Shown here one piece after another: positions 7,930 through 16,031 of a stretch of DNA of 22,360 bases (the first letter of the stretch is position 1; each line of letters opens with the position of its first letter). Origin of the DNA: Oscillospiraceae bacterium (lineage in GTDB: Bacteria > Bacillota > Clostridia > Oscillospirales > Acutalibacteraceae). The notes under the pieces are model-generated. The model saw only the letters and a list, made by a program, of their open reading frames with translations, had not been told where the DNA came from and ran no database searches. The stretch lies in NCBI GenBank assembly GCA_902797915.1, contig CADBUK010000053.1, forward strand, positions 1 to 22,360, given 5' to 3'. The translations under genes and the position numbers were made by a program.

Positions 7930-7958
7930 ATTATAATTCTTTTTAGGTATTAAATCAA
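7930..7958 (-). promoter_or_regulatory. Promoter of the phosphorylase-mtnA-mtaD operon
   Basis: On the minus strand TTGATT (7953-7958) and TATAAT (7930-7935) are separated by exactly 17 bases, a strong sigma-A type promoter about 30 bases before the phosphorylase ATG. It is back-to-back with the lipoprotein promoter. Confidence 0.65.
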
Positions 7959-7967
7959 CAAATGATA

Positions 7968-7996
7968 TTGCAATATTTATTATTTTTTGTTATTAT
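7968..7996 (+). promoter_or_regulatory. Promoter of the Bmp-type lipoprotein gene
   Basis: TTGCAA (7968-7973) and TATTAT (7991-7996) are separated by 17 bases, in an A/T-rich stretch upstream of TTGGAGGG and the ATG at 8036. The -35 lies only 9 bases from that of the divergent promoter, so a regulator bound between them could act on both. Confidence 0.55.
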
Positions 7997-8035
7997 ATAT
8001 TAGTTGAAATATGTTTCTTTCTTGGAGGGAAATTT

Positions 8036-9904
8036 ATGAAAAGGTTAATTTGTGCAATAATGTGCGTTGCGTTGCTTGCAGTTACTTTTACAGGCTGTGC
8101 AAAGGCAAAAAGCCTGCATTACGACGTTGTTCTTATTACGGACGGCGGGCTTGTAACTGACGGCGCATATAACGAAAGCGCGTGGAGCGGCGTTAAGGAA
8201 TACTGTGACGAGCAGGGCTTGTCCTGCCGTTATTATCAGCCGCCTGTTGAGGAGGATTCTCCCGTTACAACGGAAACCGCGCTCAAATATATTGATTTGG
8301 CGGTAAGCAACGGCGCCGCAATGATTGTTTTGCCAACAGATGCTTTTGAGGTTGCCGTTTACGAGGCTTCCTCGCTTTATCCGCAGGCTCAGTTTATTTT
8401 GGTTGACGGTATGCCTCATCCCGAGGGCTCGGATATTGACGCGTTTATGAATAATGTTATGACCGTTGATTTCAATTCGCTTGAAAGCGGATTTCTTGCA
8501 GGCTATACTGCGGTAATTTCGGGTAACACAAATCTCGGCTATTTCGGCTCCATTCAGTCCGAAACCTCCAGCCGCTACGGCGCGGGCTTCCTTCAGGGCG
8601 CGGGCTATGCCGCTGATGAGCTCGGAATTCCCGTAAGGCTTGCTTATGCGGATTATGATTCCCAGCTGCTTGATTACGATTATTCCTTTACCCTTACCGC
8701 CAATTATGACAGGATTGAAAATATTGGCGAGGATTGCTACGTTGTAACCGTTGAAAACGGCAAGGGCTCGGGTACCTACACTGAGGGCTCAAACGTTGCC
8801 ATCACGGCTGACCCTGCACCCGAGGGTAAGGTTTTCGACCACTGGGATTATAAGAGCAATACTGACGGCGTTAAGGACAGTAAAGTTAACCTTTCCGAAA
8901 CTAAAAAGACAGAAACAAACCTTTTGGTTGAAAAATGCGATTGCACAATTACGGCTGTTTATGCTGACGCTCCGTCAACAACTTATCCCGTAATTGTAAA
9001 AACTGCTGACGGCTCCGCTGATTTTTCAGCGCAGTATATTATGGCAGGGGACTCCTGCAACGTTAAAGCGCCCGCTGCCGAAAGCGGTTATGTATTTGAC
9101 CACTGGCAGATTGAAACTGCTAACGGCGCAGAGGCTGATATTGACGACGCTTACGCCAAGGATACCTGGGTTCACATCAGCGACGAGGTTGGCGGCATTA
9201 CGCTTACCCCCGTTTTTGCAGAAAGTACGGAGCCGACCTTTGACGTTACGGTTGTTACGGGCGAGGGCGGTAACGGCGAATGCACGGGCGCAGGCTCTTA
9301 TGTAACCGATGATAATATTGAGGTTGCCGCGGCGCTTCCACAGGAGGGCTATATCTTTACTCACTGGTCAAATGCCGATGCTGACGGCTACGGCGCGGGT
9401 ATCAGTATGGAAAACGAATTCTCTCCTTACACATCTTACACTATGGTAAATCGCTATCAGGCGGTTGTTGAAAAGATGTATGATAACGGCGCTTCTGTTG
9501 TGTTTGCGGGCGGTAATGAGGATATCGGCGCAGTTTCAGAGGCTACAAAGATTTATAATTACCCCAAGTACGCAATCGGTTCTGAAAACTGGCAGCAGGG
9601 TTGGGAGAATTATTATTCCGTTGTGCTCAAGGATTACGGCTCAGCCGTAAAGGCGTGCCTTTCGGATTATAAGGGCGGCTATAATTACACGGGCAGATGC
9701 TCAAATGACGGTATTTATATGAGCTTTGTTGATGATGAAAATAAGGCTCAGTATGACGCCGTTTATCAGGCGCTCGCAAATAACAGGATTTCGCTTGTAA
9801 ACGTTGCGCCGGGTGCGGACGTTCGCTACGCAAATAATTTCAACTGCCTGTCGCTTGATTACTGGGTTGTTATTACTTACGAATTTGATTTATCAGTTGA
9901 ATAA
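8036..9904 (+). CDS. Bmp/PnrA-type nucleoside-binding lipoprotein with three inserted InlB-like repeats
   Basis: This is a predicted surface lipoprotein of 622 residues. A signal peptide ends in the lipobox FTGC with Cys21. Residues about 28-215 match the first lobe of basic membrane protein (Bmp/TmpC/PnrA) binding proteins, including the ITDGGLVTDGAYNESAW start; residues about 465-620 match the second lobe (GASVVFAGGNEDIG, AIGSENWQQG). Between them are about 230 extra residues holding three repeats, beginning near Tyr235, Tyr317 and Phe402, each with the [FY]xHW-type core (FDHW 267-270, FDHW 354-357, FTHW 441-444) of InlB B-repeat-like beta domains. Family members without an insert have about 350 residues. 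Bmp proteins often feed nucleosides to ABC importers, but no transporter genes are in view. The divergent nucleoside-salvage operon fits a nucleoside ligand. Confidence 0.85.
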   Translation: MKRLICAIMCVALLAVTFTGCAKAKSLHYDVVLITDGGLVTDGAYNESAWSGVKEYCDEQGLSCRYYQPPVEEDSPVTTETALKYIDLAVSNGAAMIVLPTDAFEVAVYEASSLYPQAQFILVDGMPHPEGSDIDAFMNNVMTVDFNSLESGFLAGYTAVISGNTNLGYFGSIQSETSSRYGAGFLQGAGYAADELGIPVRLAYADYDSQLLDYDYSFTLTANYDRIENIGEDCYVVTVENGKGSGTYTEGSNVAITADPAPEGKVFDHWDYKSNTDGVKDSKVNLSETKKTETNLLVEKCDCTITAVYADAPSTTYPVIVKTADGSADFSAQYIMAGDSCNVKAPAAESGYVFDHWQIETANGAEADIDDAYAKDTWVHISDEVGGITLTPVFAESTEPTFDVTVVTGEGGNGECTGAGSYVTDDNIEVAAALPQEGYIFTHWSNADADGYGAGISMENEFSPYTSYTMVNRYQAVVEKMYDNGASVVFAGGNEDIGAVSEATKIYNYPKYAIGSENWQQGWENYYSVVLKDYGSAVKACLSDYKGGYNYTGRCSNDGIYMSFVDDENKAQYDAVYQALANNRISLVNVAPGADVRYANNFNCLSLDYWVVITYEFDLSVE

Positions 9905-9909
9905 TTAAT

Positions 9910-9942
9910 AAAAAAGGGAGGGCTTCACGCCCTCCCTTTTTT
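9910..9942. terminator. Bidirectional intrinsic terminator
   Basis: A perfect 14-bp stem (AAAAAAGGGAGGGC pairing with GCCCTCCCTTTTTT) has a TTCAC loop. It lies between the convergent lipoprotein gene and the carB-dapF gene and serves both. Confidence 0.92.
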
Positions 9943-9945
9943 CTT

Positions 9946-12900
9946 TTAATATTCAATTTGTCCCGTGAAAATCAGGTTGCAGTCGCCCGTAAGGTAAACC
10001 GCGTCGTCAGTGTAATTAACTATTAAATCGCCGCCGCGAAGCTTAACGGTAATGTCCTCGCCCTTGCTGCAAAAGCCGTTTTCAACAGCGGCAATAACAG
10101 CGGCGCAGGCGCCCGTTCCGCACGCCTCGGTTTCTCCGTTGCCGCGTTCCCATACGCGCATTTTTATTGTGCGGCTGTTAACTATGCGCACAAATTCGGT
10201 GTTAACGCGCTCGGGGAATATTTCCGCGTTTTCAAACTTCGGTCCGATTTCTTCAAGTGGAACCCTGTCAACGTTGTCAACAAAAACAACGCAGTGCGGG
10301 TTGCCTACCGAAACGCAGGTAATATCGTATTTGTCGCCGGCAATTTTAGCCTCTTTGCCGATGATTTTTTCGTCCTCAAGCAAAACGGGAATTTTGCTCG
10401 GGTTAAGCTCGGCTTTGCCCATATTGACGGTTACGGAATTAACCTTGCCGTTTCTTGTAAACAGCTGCAGCTCTCTAATGCCGCTTGCGGTTTCAACGGT
10501 CATCTGTTCCTTTTTAACCATATCGTTGTCGTACAGGTATTTGCCCTCGCAGCGAATGGAGTTGCCCGCCATTTTGCCCTCGGAGCCGTCCATATTGAAT
10601 ATTCTCATCTTCGCGTCTGCGATTTCAGAGCCTTCAATAAGCACTATACCGTCGCCGCCGATGCCCCTGTGCCTGTCGGTAAACTCAATTGCAAAGCTTT
10701 CGGGGCAGGTTATGATACCGCATTCGTTGTTAAAGAAAATGTAGTCGTCGCCCGTGCCCTGCATTTTGCTGAATTTAAGAATACCCTTTTCAGAGCGCAT
10801 ATTGTTGATGTCAACAAGCTCGGTGTTGGACTGCTTGTAACGGCTTGCAATAATGTCCGCAAGGGCGTTAGCCGTGTCAAGCGAGGTAATAGTTGCAATA
10901 CCAAGCTGATTTGCGCGGTTAAAGAGCTTTATGTAGTCCTCAATGCTCTTTTTATCGCTCTTGCCCGTGTAAACGATGTAGTCCAGAATACCGCTCTCAA
11001 CAAGCTCCATAATGGAATTGTCCTCGCGCAGCTTGTTAACGCGCTTAACCTCAATGCCGAGGCTTTCAATCGCCTTGGCGGTTTCGGGCGTTGCCCAAAG
11101 CTCTGCGCCTAAATCGTCAAGCTTCTTTGCAAGGTTAACGATTTCGTATCTGTCCTGCTTGGTTACGGTAATAAGCACGGCGTGCCTGTCTTTCTTGTGG
11201 AAATCAACCTTAAACCCTGCGGAAACAAGCCCCTTAAACAACGCTTCGTTCAGGTTTTTGCCCACGCCTAAAACCTCGCCCGTGGATTTCATTTCGGGTC
11301 CGAGCTTGCTGTTAACGTCGTTCAGCTTTTCAAAGCTGAAAACAGGCACCTTAACCGCGTAGTATGGAGGTATTCTGTAAAGTCCTGCCTCGTAGCCGAG
11401 CTCCTCAAGCGTTGCGCCCACCATAATTTTGGTTGCAAGCTCTACCATGGGAACGCCCGTTACCTTGCTGATGTACGGGATTGTGCGCGAGGCCCTCGGG
11501 TTAACCTCAATAACGTAAAGCTCGTTCTGATAGGTAAGGTACTGAATGTTAACAAGTCCCTTTGTGCCGAGTGACAGCGCAAGCTTGGTGGAAATATCGC
11601 AGATTTTCTGCAGCATTTTATCCTGAATATTGTACGGCGGGTAAACGGCTATTGAATCGCCGCTGTGAACGCCTGCGCGCTCAATATGCTCCATAATACC
11701 GGGAATAAGCACCTTTTCGCCGTCCGAAATGCAGTCAACCTCAAGCTCCGTGCCCATCATATATTTGTCAACAAGCACGGGGTTTTCAATGCCCTGCTTC
11801 AGAATGATGTCCATATACTGCTTAACGTCGTCGTCAGTGTATGCAATTGTCATATTCTGCCCGCCGATAACGTAGCTCGGGCGCAGTAAAACGGGGTAGC
11901 CGAGCGAATTGCCTGCTGCAATTGCGCCCTCAAGGTCGGTAACCGACGTGCCCTTGGGTCTGAAAATGCCGAACTGCTCAAGCAGCTTGTCAAATTTATC
12001 CCTGTCCTCCGCAACGTCAATGCCCTCAGCCGACGTTCCGAGGATTTTAATGCCGTTGTCGTCAAGAAATTTAGTAAGCTTAATCGCGGTCTGACCGCCG
12101 AAGGCAACAACAATTCCTACAGGCTTTTCAACCTTAATGATGTTCATAACGTCCTCGGGCGTAAGCGGCTCAAAATAAAGCCTGTCCGCCGTGTCGAAGT
12201 CCGTGGAAACGGTTTCGGGGTTGTTGTTGATTATGATAACCTCATAGCCAAGTTCCTTTAAGGTCCATACGCAGTGAACGGAGGAATAATCAAACTCAAT
12301 GCCCTGACCTATGCGTATGGGACCTGAGCCGAGAACGATTATACGCTCTTTTTCTCCGCGTTCAATCTCGCGGCTTTCGCAGTGGTTGTCGTATGTGGAA
12401 TAGAAGTACGGGGTTTCCGCGGCAAATTCAGCGCCGCAGGTGTCAACCATTTTATAAACCGCGTCCCTGTGATAAGCAAGGGGGGAGGCGCTTATGCGCT
12501 CCAGCGCGTCGTCGGTGTAGCCCAGCTTTTTGCCCTGAAGGTAAAGCTCGTTTGAAATCGGCGTGTTTGCAATTTTTGCCTCGTATTCCGCCAGATTTTT
12601 AAGCTTGTATAAAAACCATTCGTCAATCATTGTAAGGCGGTGGATTTCGCTGATTGAAACGCCCTCCTTGATTGCCCTGAAAACAGTGAATATCCTCAGG
12701 TCGTCCTGCCTTTTAAGCGCGTCGTAAATGTAATCGTCAGCGGGCAGGGAGGGGTTGTTCAGCGTGTCAAGCCCGATTTCAGCACCCCTGATGGCTTTCA
12801 TTATCGCCATTTCAAAGGAGGGCGCTATGCTCATAACCTCGCCCGTTGCCTTCATCTGCGTACCGAGCTTTCTTGAGGCGTTAACGAATTTGTCAAACGG

Positions 12901-13980
12901 CCATTTCGGTACCTTTACAACAACGTAGTCAAGCGTCGGCTCAAAGCAGGCACAGGTTTTGCCCGTAATGTCGTTCTTGATTTCGTCCAGCGTATAGCCA
13001 AGCGCAATCTTTGTTGTAACCTTCGCAATCGGGTAGCCCGTCGCCTTTGAAGCAAGGGCTGATGAGCGCGAAACTCGCGGGTTAACCTCAATAACGCTGT
13101 ATTCAAAGCTTTCGGGATTAAGCGCAAACTGGCAGTTGCAGCCGCCCTCAATACCAAGCTCCGTAATAATATCAAGCGACGCCGAGCGCAGCATCTGGTA
13201 TTCCTTGTCGCCAAGCGTAACTGCGGGCGCAATAACAATGCTGTCGCCCGTATGAACGCCTACGGGGTCAAAGTTTTCCATTGAGCAGACTGCAATAACG
13301 TTGCCTGCGCAGTCCCTCATAACCTCAAATTCAATTTCCTTCCAGCCCGCAATGTATTTTTCAACAAGCACCTGAGTAATAGGGCTCATCATAAGCCCGC
13401 GCTTTGCGGTTTCTTTTAATTCTGCCTCGTTATATGCAACGCCGCCGCCCGCACCGCCGAGTGTAAACGCGGGGCGTACGATAACGGGGTAGCCGATTTC
13501 GCCTGCAATTTTAACGGCGGCTTCAAGGTCGTTTGCAATGTCGCTCGGCACAACGGGCTGATTGATTTTCAGCATTGTGTCGCGGAACATCTGCCTGTCC
13601 TCAGCCTTGTCAATCGCTTCGGCGTTAGTTCCGAGCAGGCGCACGTTATGCTCTGAAAGAAATCCGCTTGCCGCCAGCTGCATGGAGATTGTAAGTCCCG
13701 TCTGTCCGCCGAGACCGCCGAGAATGCTGTCGGGCTTTTCCTTTTCAATAATTCTTTTAACGGTTTCCTCGGTTAAGGGCTCAAGGTAAATGTGGTCTGC
13801 AAGCGCCTTGTCGGTCATAATGGTTGCGGGGTTTGCGTTAACAAGCACAACCTCTATGCCTTCCTCTTTAAGTACGCGGCACGCCTGAGCGCCTGCGTAG
13901 TCAAATTCAGCCGCCTGACCTATAACTATCGGGCCTGAGCCGATAACCAAAACCTTTTTAATATCCTTGTTAAGAGGCAT
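9946..13980 (-). CDS. carB: Carbamoyl-phosphate synthase large chain fused to a diaminopimelate-epimerase-like domain
   Basis: Residues 1 to about 1060 are a complete CarB. It has two duplicated ATP-grasp halves, carboxyphosphate first (VLVIGSGPIVIGQAAEFDYA) and carbamoyl phosphate second (IIVLGSGPIRIGQGIEFDYS, about 555 onwards), then an MGS-like allosteric domain at about 930-1055 (HAVLITVTKQDRYEI). It makes carbamoyl phosphate from bicarbonate, ATP and ammonia passed from CarA. Without a stop, residues 1061-1344 form a full-length DapF-like domain (MQGTGDDY, NMDGSEG, GNPHCV, NTEFV, WERGNGETEACGTGACA). In that domain the second catalytic Cys is present (Cys1287), but the first is Ala1138 in KMAGNSIRC, and the substrate Asn of GxGND is Asp1078. 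Met1061 could be an internal start, but no ribosome site precedes it. The start overlaps the carA stop by one base behind GGGAGG. Confidence 0.95.
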   Translation of the reverse strand: MPLNKDIKKVLVIGSGPIVIGQAAEFDYAGAQACRVLKEEGIEVVLVNANPATIMTDKALADHIYLEPLTEETVKRIIEKEKPDSILGGLGGQTGLTISMQLAASGFLSEHNVRLLGTNAEAIDKAEDRQMFRDTMLKINQPVVPSDIANDLEAAVKIAGEIGYPVIVRPAFTLGGAGGGVAYNEAELKETAKRGLMMSPITQVLVEKYIAGWKEIEFEVMRDCAGNVIAVCSMENFDPVGVHTGDSIVIAPAVTLGDKEYQMLRSASLDIITELGIEGGCNCQFALNPESFEYSVIEVNPRVSRSSALASKATGYPIAKVTTKIALGYTLDEIKNDITGKTCACFEPTLDYVVVKVPKWPFDKFVNASRKLGTQMKATGEVMSIAPSFEMAIMKAIRGAEIGLDTLNNPSLPADDYIYDALKRQDDLRIFTVFRAIKEGVSISEIHRLTMIDEWFLYKLKNLAEYEAKIANTPISNELYLQGKKLGYTDDALERISASPLAYHRDAVYKMVDTCGAEFAAETPYFYSTYDNHCESREIERGEKERIIVLGSGPIRIGQGIEFDYSSVHCVWTLKELGYEVIIINNNPETVSTDFDTADRLYFEPLTPEDVMNIIKVEKPVGIVVAFGGQTAIKLTKFLDDNGIKILGTSAEGIDVAEDRDKFDKLLEQFGIFRPKGTSVTDLEGAIAAGNSLGYPVLLRPSYVIGGQNMTIAYTDDDVKQYMDIILKQGIENPVLVDKYMMGTELEVDCISDGEKVLIPGIMEHIERAGVHSGDSIAVYPPYNIQDKMLQKICDISTKLALSLGTKGLVNIQYLTYQNELYVIEVNPRASRTIPYISKVTGVPMVELATKIMVGATLEELGYEAGLYRIPPYYAVKVPVFSFEKLNDVNSKLGPEMKSTGEVLGVGKNLNEALFKGLVSAGFKVDFHKKDRHAVLITVTKQDRYEIVNLAKKLDDLGAELWATPETAKAIESLGIEVKRVNKLREDNSIMELVESGILDYIVYTGKSDKKSIEDYIKLFNRANQLGIATITSLDTANALADIIASRYKQSNTELVDINNMRSEKGILKFSKMQGTGDDYIFFNNECGIITCPESFAIEFTDRHRGIGGDGIVLIEGSEIADAKMRIFNMDGSEGKMAGNSIRCEGKYLYDNDMVKKEQMTVETASGIRELQLFTRNGKVNSVTVNMGKAELNPSKIPVLLEDEKIIGKEAKIAGDKYDITCVSVGNPHCVVFVDNVDRVPLEEIGPKFENAEIFPERVNTEFVRIVNSRTIKMRVWERGNGETEACGTGACAAVIAAVENGFCSKGEDITVKLRGGDLIVNYTDDAVYLTGDCNLIFTGQIEY

Positions 13981-15056
13981 TATTCATTACCTCCCATCAT
14001 ACTGATAAATCTGTCAAATAAAAACCTTGTGTCGTGCGGGCCGCTGCACGCTTCGGGGTGGAACTGAACGGAAAACGCGTTCATCTCGGGGTAGTCAATA
14101 CCCTCGTTTGTTCCGTCGTTTGCGTTAATAAAGCTGATAACGCCGCCGCATTCCTCAATGCCGTCGTTAAGCACGGCGTAACCGTGGTTTTGCGAGGAAA
14201 TATAGGTTCTGCCCGTGCTCAAATCCTTAACGGGCTGATTAACGCCCCTGTGTCCGTATTTAAGCTTTTCGGTCTTAGCGCCCATAGCAAGCGCCAAAAG
14301 CTGATGCCCGAGGCAGATTCCGAAAATCGGCTTTTTGCCCACAAGCTTCTTCAGCTCCTCAATACATTCCGCGTTATCGCTCGGGTCGCCGGGTCCGTTT
14401 GAAAGCATAATGCCGTCGGGGTTAAGCTTCAGAATATCCTCCGCCTTTGTGTCAAACGGAACTATTGCAACGTTACAGCCCCTCTTTGCAAGCTCTCGGG
14501 GGATATTGTCCTTCTTGCCGTAATCCAGCAGCACAACGTTATGCCTGTGCTCCTCGCTTGCAACAAGGCAGGGCTTGGTAACGGAGGTGGATTTTACAGC
14601 CTCTGTAATCCTGTAATCCTCAACAGCCTGCTTGTCAAGCATATTCGGGTTTGAAACGATTGCCGCGTTCATAACGCCGCTTTCACGGATTATTTTTGTC
14701 AGCTCTCTTGTGTCAACGTCGTAAACGCCTATAACGCCCTCGCTTTTCAGGTATTCGTCAAGCGTTTCATCGCAGCGGAAATTTGATGGGTTATCGCATT
14801 TTTCACGCACGATGTAGGCTGAAACGTAGCTTTTATTCGCCTCTGCGTCCTCTTTAATAAATCCGTAATTGCCTATCAGGGGAAAGGTCTGCATAACAAT
14901 CTGACCGTAATAGCTCGGGTCGGTCAGCGTTTCAATGTAGCCGCACATACCCGTCGTAAAAACAAGCTCGCCGATTACGTCGCCGCCTGCGCCGAAGCGT
15001 TTTCCCTCAAAAACCTGCCCGTTTGAAAGGCAGATATAAACCTTTTCATTATCCAT
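13980..15056 (-). CDS. carA: Carbamoyl-phosphate synthase small chain (glutaminase subunit)
   Basis: CarA hydrolyses glutamine and channels ammonia to CarB. The C-terminal class I glutamine amidotransferase domain has the nucleophile Cys248 in FGICLGHQLLALA and the His-Glu pair in VQFHPEA. The N-terminal small-subunit domain begins near ICLSNGQVFEG. I chose the ATG at 15056 (358 residues); a TTG at 15068 would add four residues. Neither has a clear Shine-Dalgarno site, unlike the other genes here, and the 72-base gap before it holds a strong hairpin. Its stop and the carB ATG share one base, as expected for stoichiometric subunits. It is the sixth gene of the arginine operon. Confidence 0.93.
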   Translation of the reverse strand: MDNEKVYICLSNGQVFEGKRFGAGGDVIGELVFTTGMCGYIETLTDPSYYGQIVMQTFPLIGNYGFIKEDAEANKSYVSAYIVREKCDNPSNFRCDETLDEYLKSEGVIGVYDVDTRELTKIIRESGVMNAAIVSNPNMLDKQAVEDYRITEAVKSTSVTKPCLVASEEHRHNVVLLDYGKKDNIPRELAKRGCNVAIVPFDTKAEDILKLNPDGIMLSNGPGDPSDNAECIEELKKLVGKKPIFGICLGHQLLALAMGAKTEKLKYGHRGVNQPVKDLSTGRTYISSQNHGYAVLNDGIEECGGVISFINANDGTNEGIDYPEMNAFSVQFHPEACSGPHDTRFLFDRFISMMGGNE

Positions 15057-15080
15057 ACAATCAACCAATTATATTTATAC

Positions 15081-15110
15081 TGACGGGACGCCGAGTCGGC
15101 GTCCCCTACA
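15081..15110. repeat. Perfect hairpin between argF and carA, possible dispersed intergenic repeat
   Basis: Within the 72-base argF-carA gap, GGGACGCCGA and TCGGCGTCCC pair perfectly around a single G (9 bp with a 3-base loop in practice), flanked by TGAC and CTACA. No T run follows on the minus strand, so it is not a standard terminator. The arrangement resembles the small GTAGGGG...CCC hairpins I remember as scattered between genes in Oscillospirales genomes, but this was not checked. It lies in the leader of carA and could tune carAB expression or stabilise the upstream mRNA. Confidence 0.6.
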
Positions 15111-15128
15111 TTTTCTTCTCTGCGTTAT

Positions 15129-16031
15129 TTAACCGAGCAGTTTAACCAACACTGCCTTCTGTGCGTGCAGTCTGTTTTCGGCCTCGTCAAAGATTTCGTC
15201 TGCGTGAGCTTCAAAAACCTTTGCCGTAATTTCTTCCTCGCGGTGTGCGGGCAGGCAGTGAAGCACCATTGCGCCTTCGTTTGCAACTGCCATAACCTCG
15301 TCGTTAATCTGGAAACTTTTGAATACCTTTTCTCTTTCCGCCTTTTCTTCTTCCTGTCCCATTGACGCCCAAACGTCAGTGTAAAGCACGTCGGCGCCCT
15401 TTGCACATTCAAGAATGTTGTCGCTGCAGGTAAACCTGCCGTTTTCCTCAGCCCATTTCATCAGCTCAGCGTCGGGCTTATAACCGTCGGGGCAGGCAAT
15501 TGCACATTCCATTCCCATTTTGATTGCGCCTACTATAAGGCTGTTCGCCATATTGTTACCGTCGCCGATAAAGCAGAGCTTCAGCCCGTCAAACGTGTGC
15601 TTGTGCTCGCGTATTGTCATAAGGTCTGCAAGCACCTGACAGGGATGGCAGTAGTCGGTAAGTCCGTTAATAATCGGAATTGAGCCGTATTCAGCCAAAT
15701 CCTCAACCTCTTTCTGCTCAAACGTTCTTATCATAATACCGTCAAGGTAACGGGAAAGAACCCTTGCTGTGTCCTCAACGGGCTCGCCCCTGCCGATTTG
15801 TAAATCGCGGTTGGAAAGAAACAGCGCCTGACCGCCGAGCTGGTACATACCCGTCTCAAAGGAAACCCTTGTTCTTGTTGAGCTTTTCTGGAAAATCATA
15901 CCTAAGGTTTTACCTTTAAGATGATGATGCTCAATGCCGTGGTGGTTTTCGTATTTAAGCTGGTCCGCAAGGTTTAAAACGTCTAATATTTCCTTGGTGC
16001 TCCAGTCCTGTAATTTAAGTAAATGCTTCAT
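15129..16031 (-). CDS. argF: Ornithine carbamoyltransferase
   Basis: This enzyme transfers carbamoyl phosphate to ornithine to form citrulline. It has 300 residues. The carbamoyl-phosphate loop STRTR is at 51-55 (FQKSSTRTR), HPCQVLADL binds the carbamoyl group, and the ornithine-specific HCLPAHR loop near the C-terminus separates it from aspartate carbamoyltransferase (HPLPR in the PyrB of this window). The start overlaps the argD stop by four bases (ATGA). Placing argF directly before carAB keeps carbamoyl-phosphate supply and use in one transcript. It is an anabolic enzyme by context; no arcA or arcC is nearby. Confidence 0.96.
   Translation of the reverse strand: MKHLLKLQDWSTKEILDVLNLADQLKYENHHGIEHHHLKGKTLGMIFQKSSTRTRVSFETGMYQLGGQALFLSNRDLQIGRGEPVEDTARVLSRYLDGIMIRTFEQKEVEDLAEYGSIPIINGLTDYCHPCQVLADLMTIREHKHTFDGLKLCFIGDGNNMANSLIVGAIKMGMECAIACPDGYKPDAELMKWAEENGRFTCSDNILECAKGADVLYTDVWASMGQEEEKAEREKVFKSFQINDEVMAVANEGAMVLHCLPAHREEEITAKVFEAHADEIFDEAENRLHAQKAVLVKLLG

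Noticed and set aside
10294..11112. A 272-codon open frame on the plus strand inside carB-dapF
   Set aside because: It is fully antisense to a conserved enzyme, with low-complexity Ala/Val/Asn-rich translation and no promoter or ribosome site.
15057..15068. TTG start for carA four codons upstream of the ATG
   Set aside because: No ribosome site supports it, and the usual CarA N-terminus begins near the ATG-encoded Met; the choice is still weak because the ATG also lacks a clear site.
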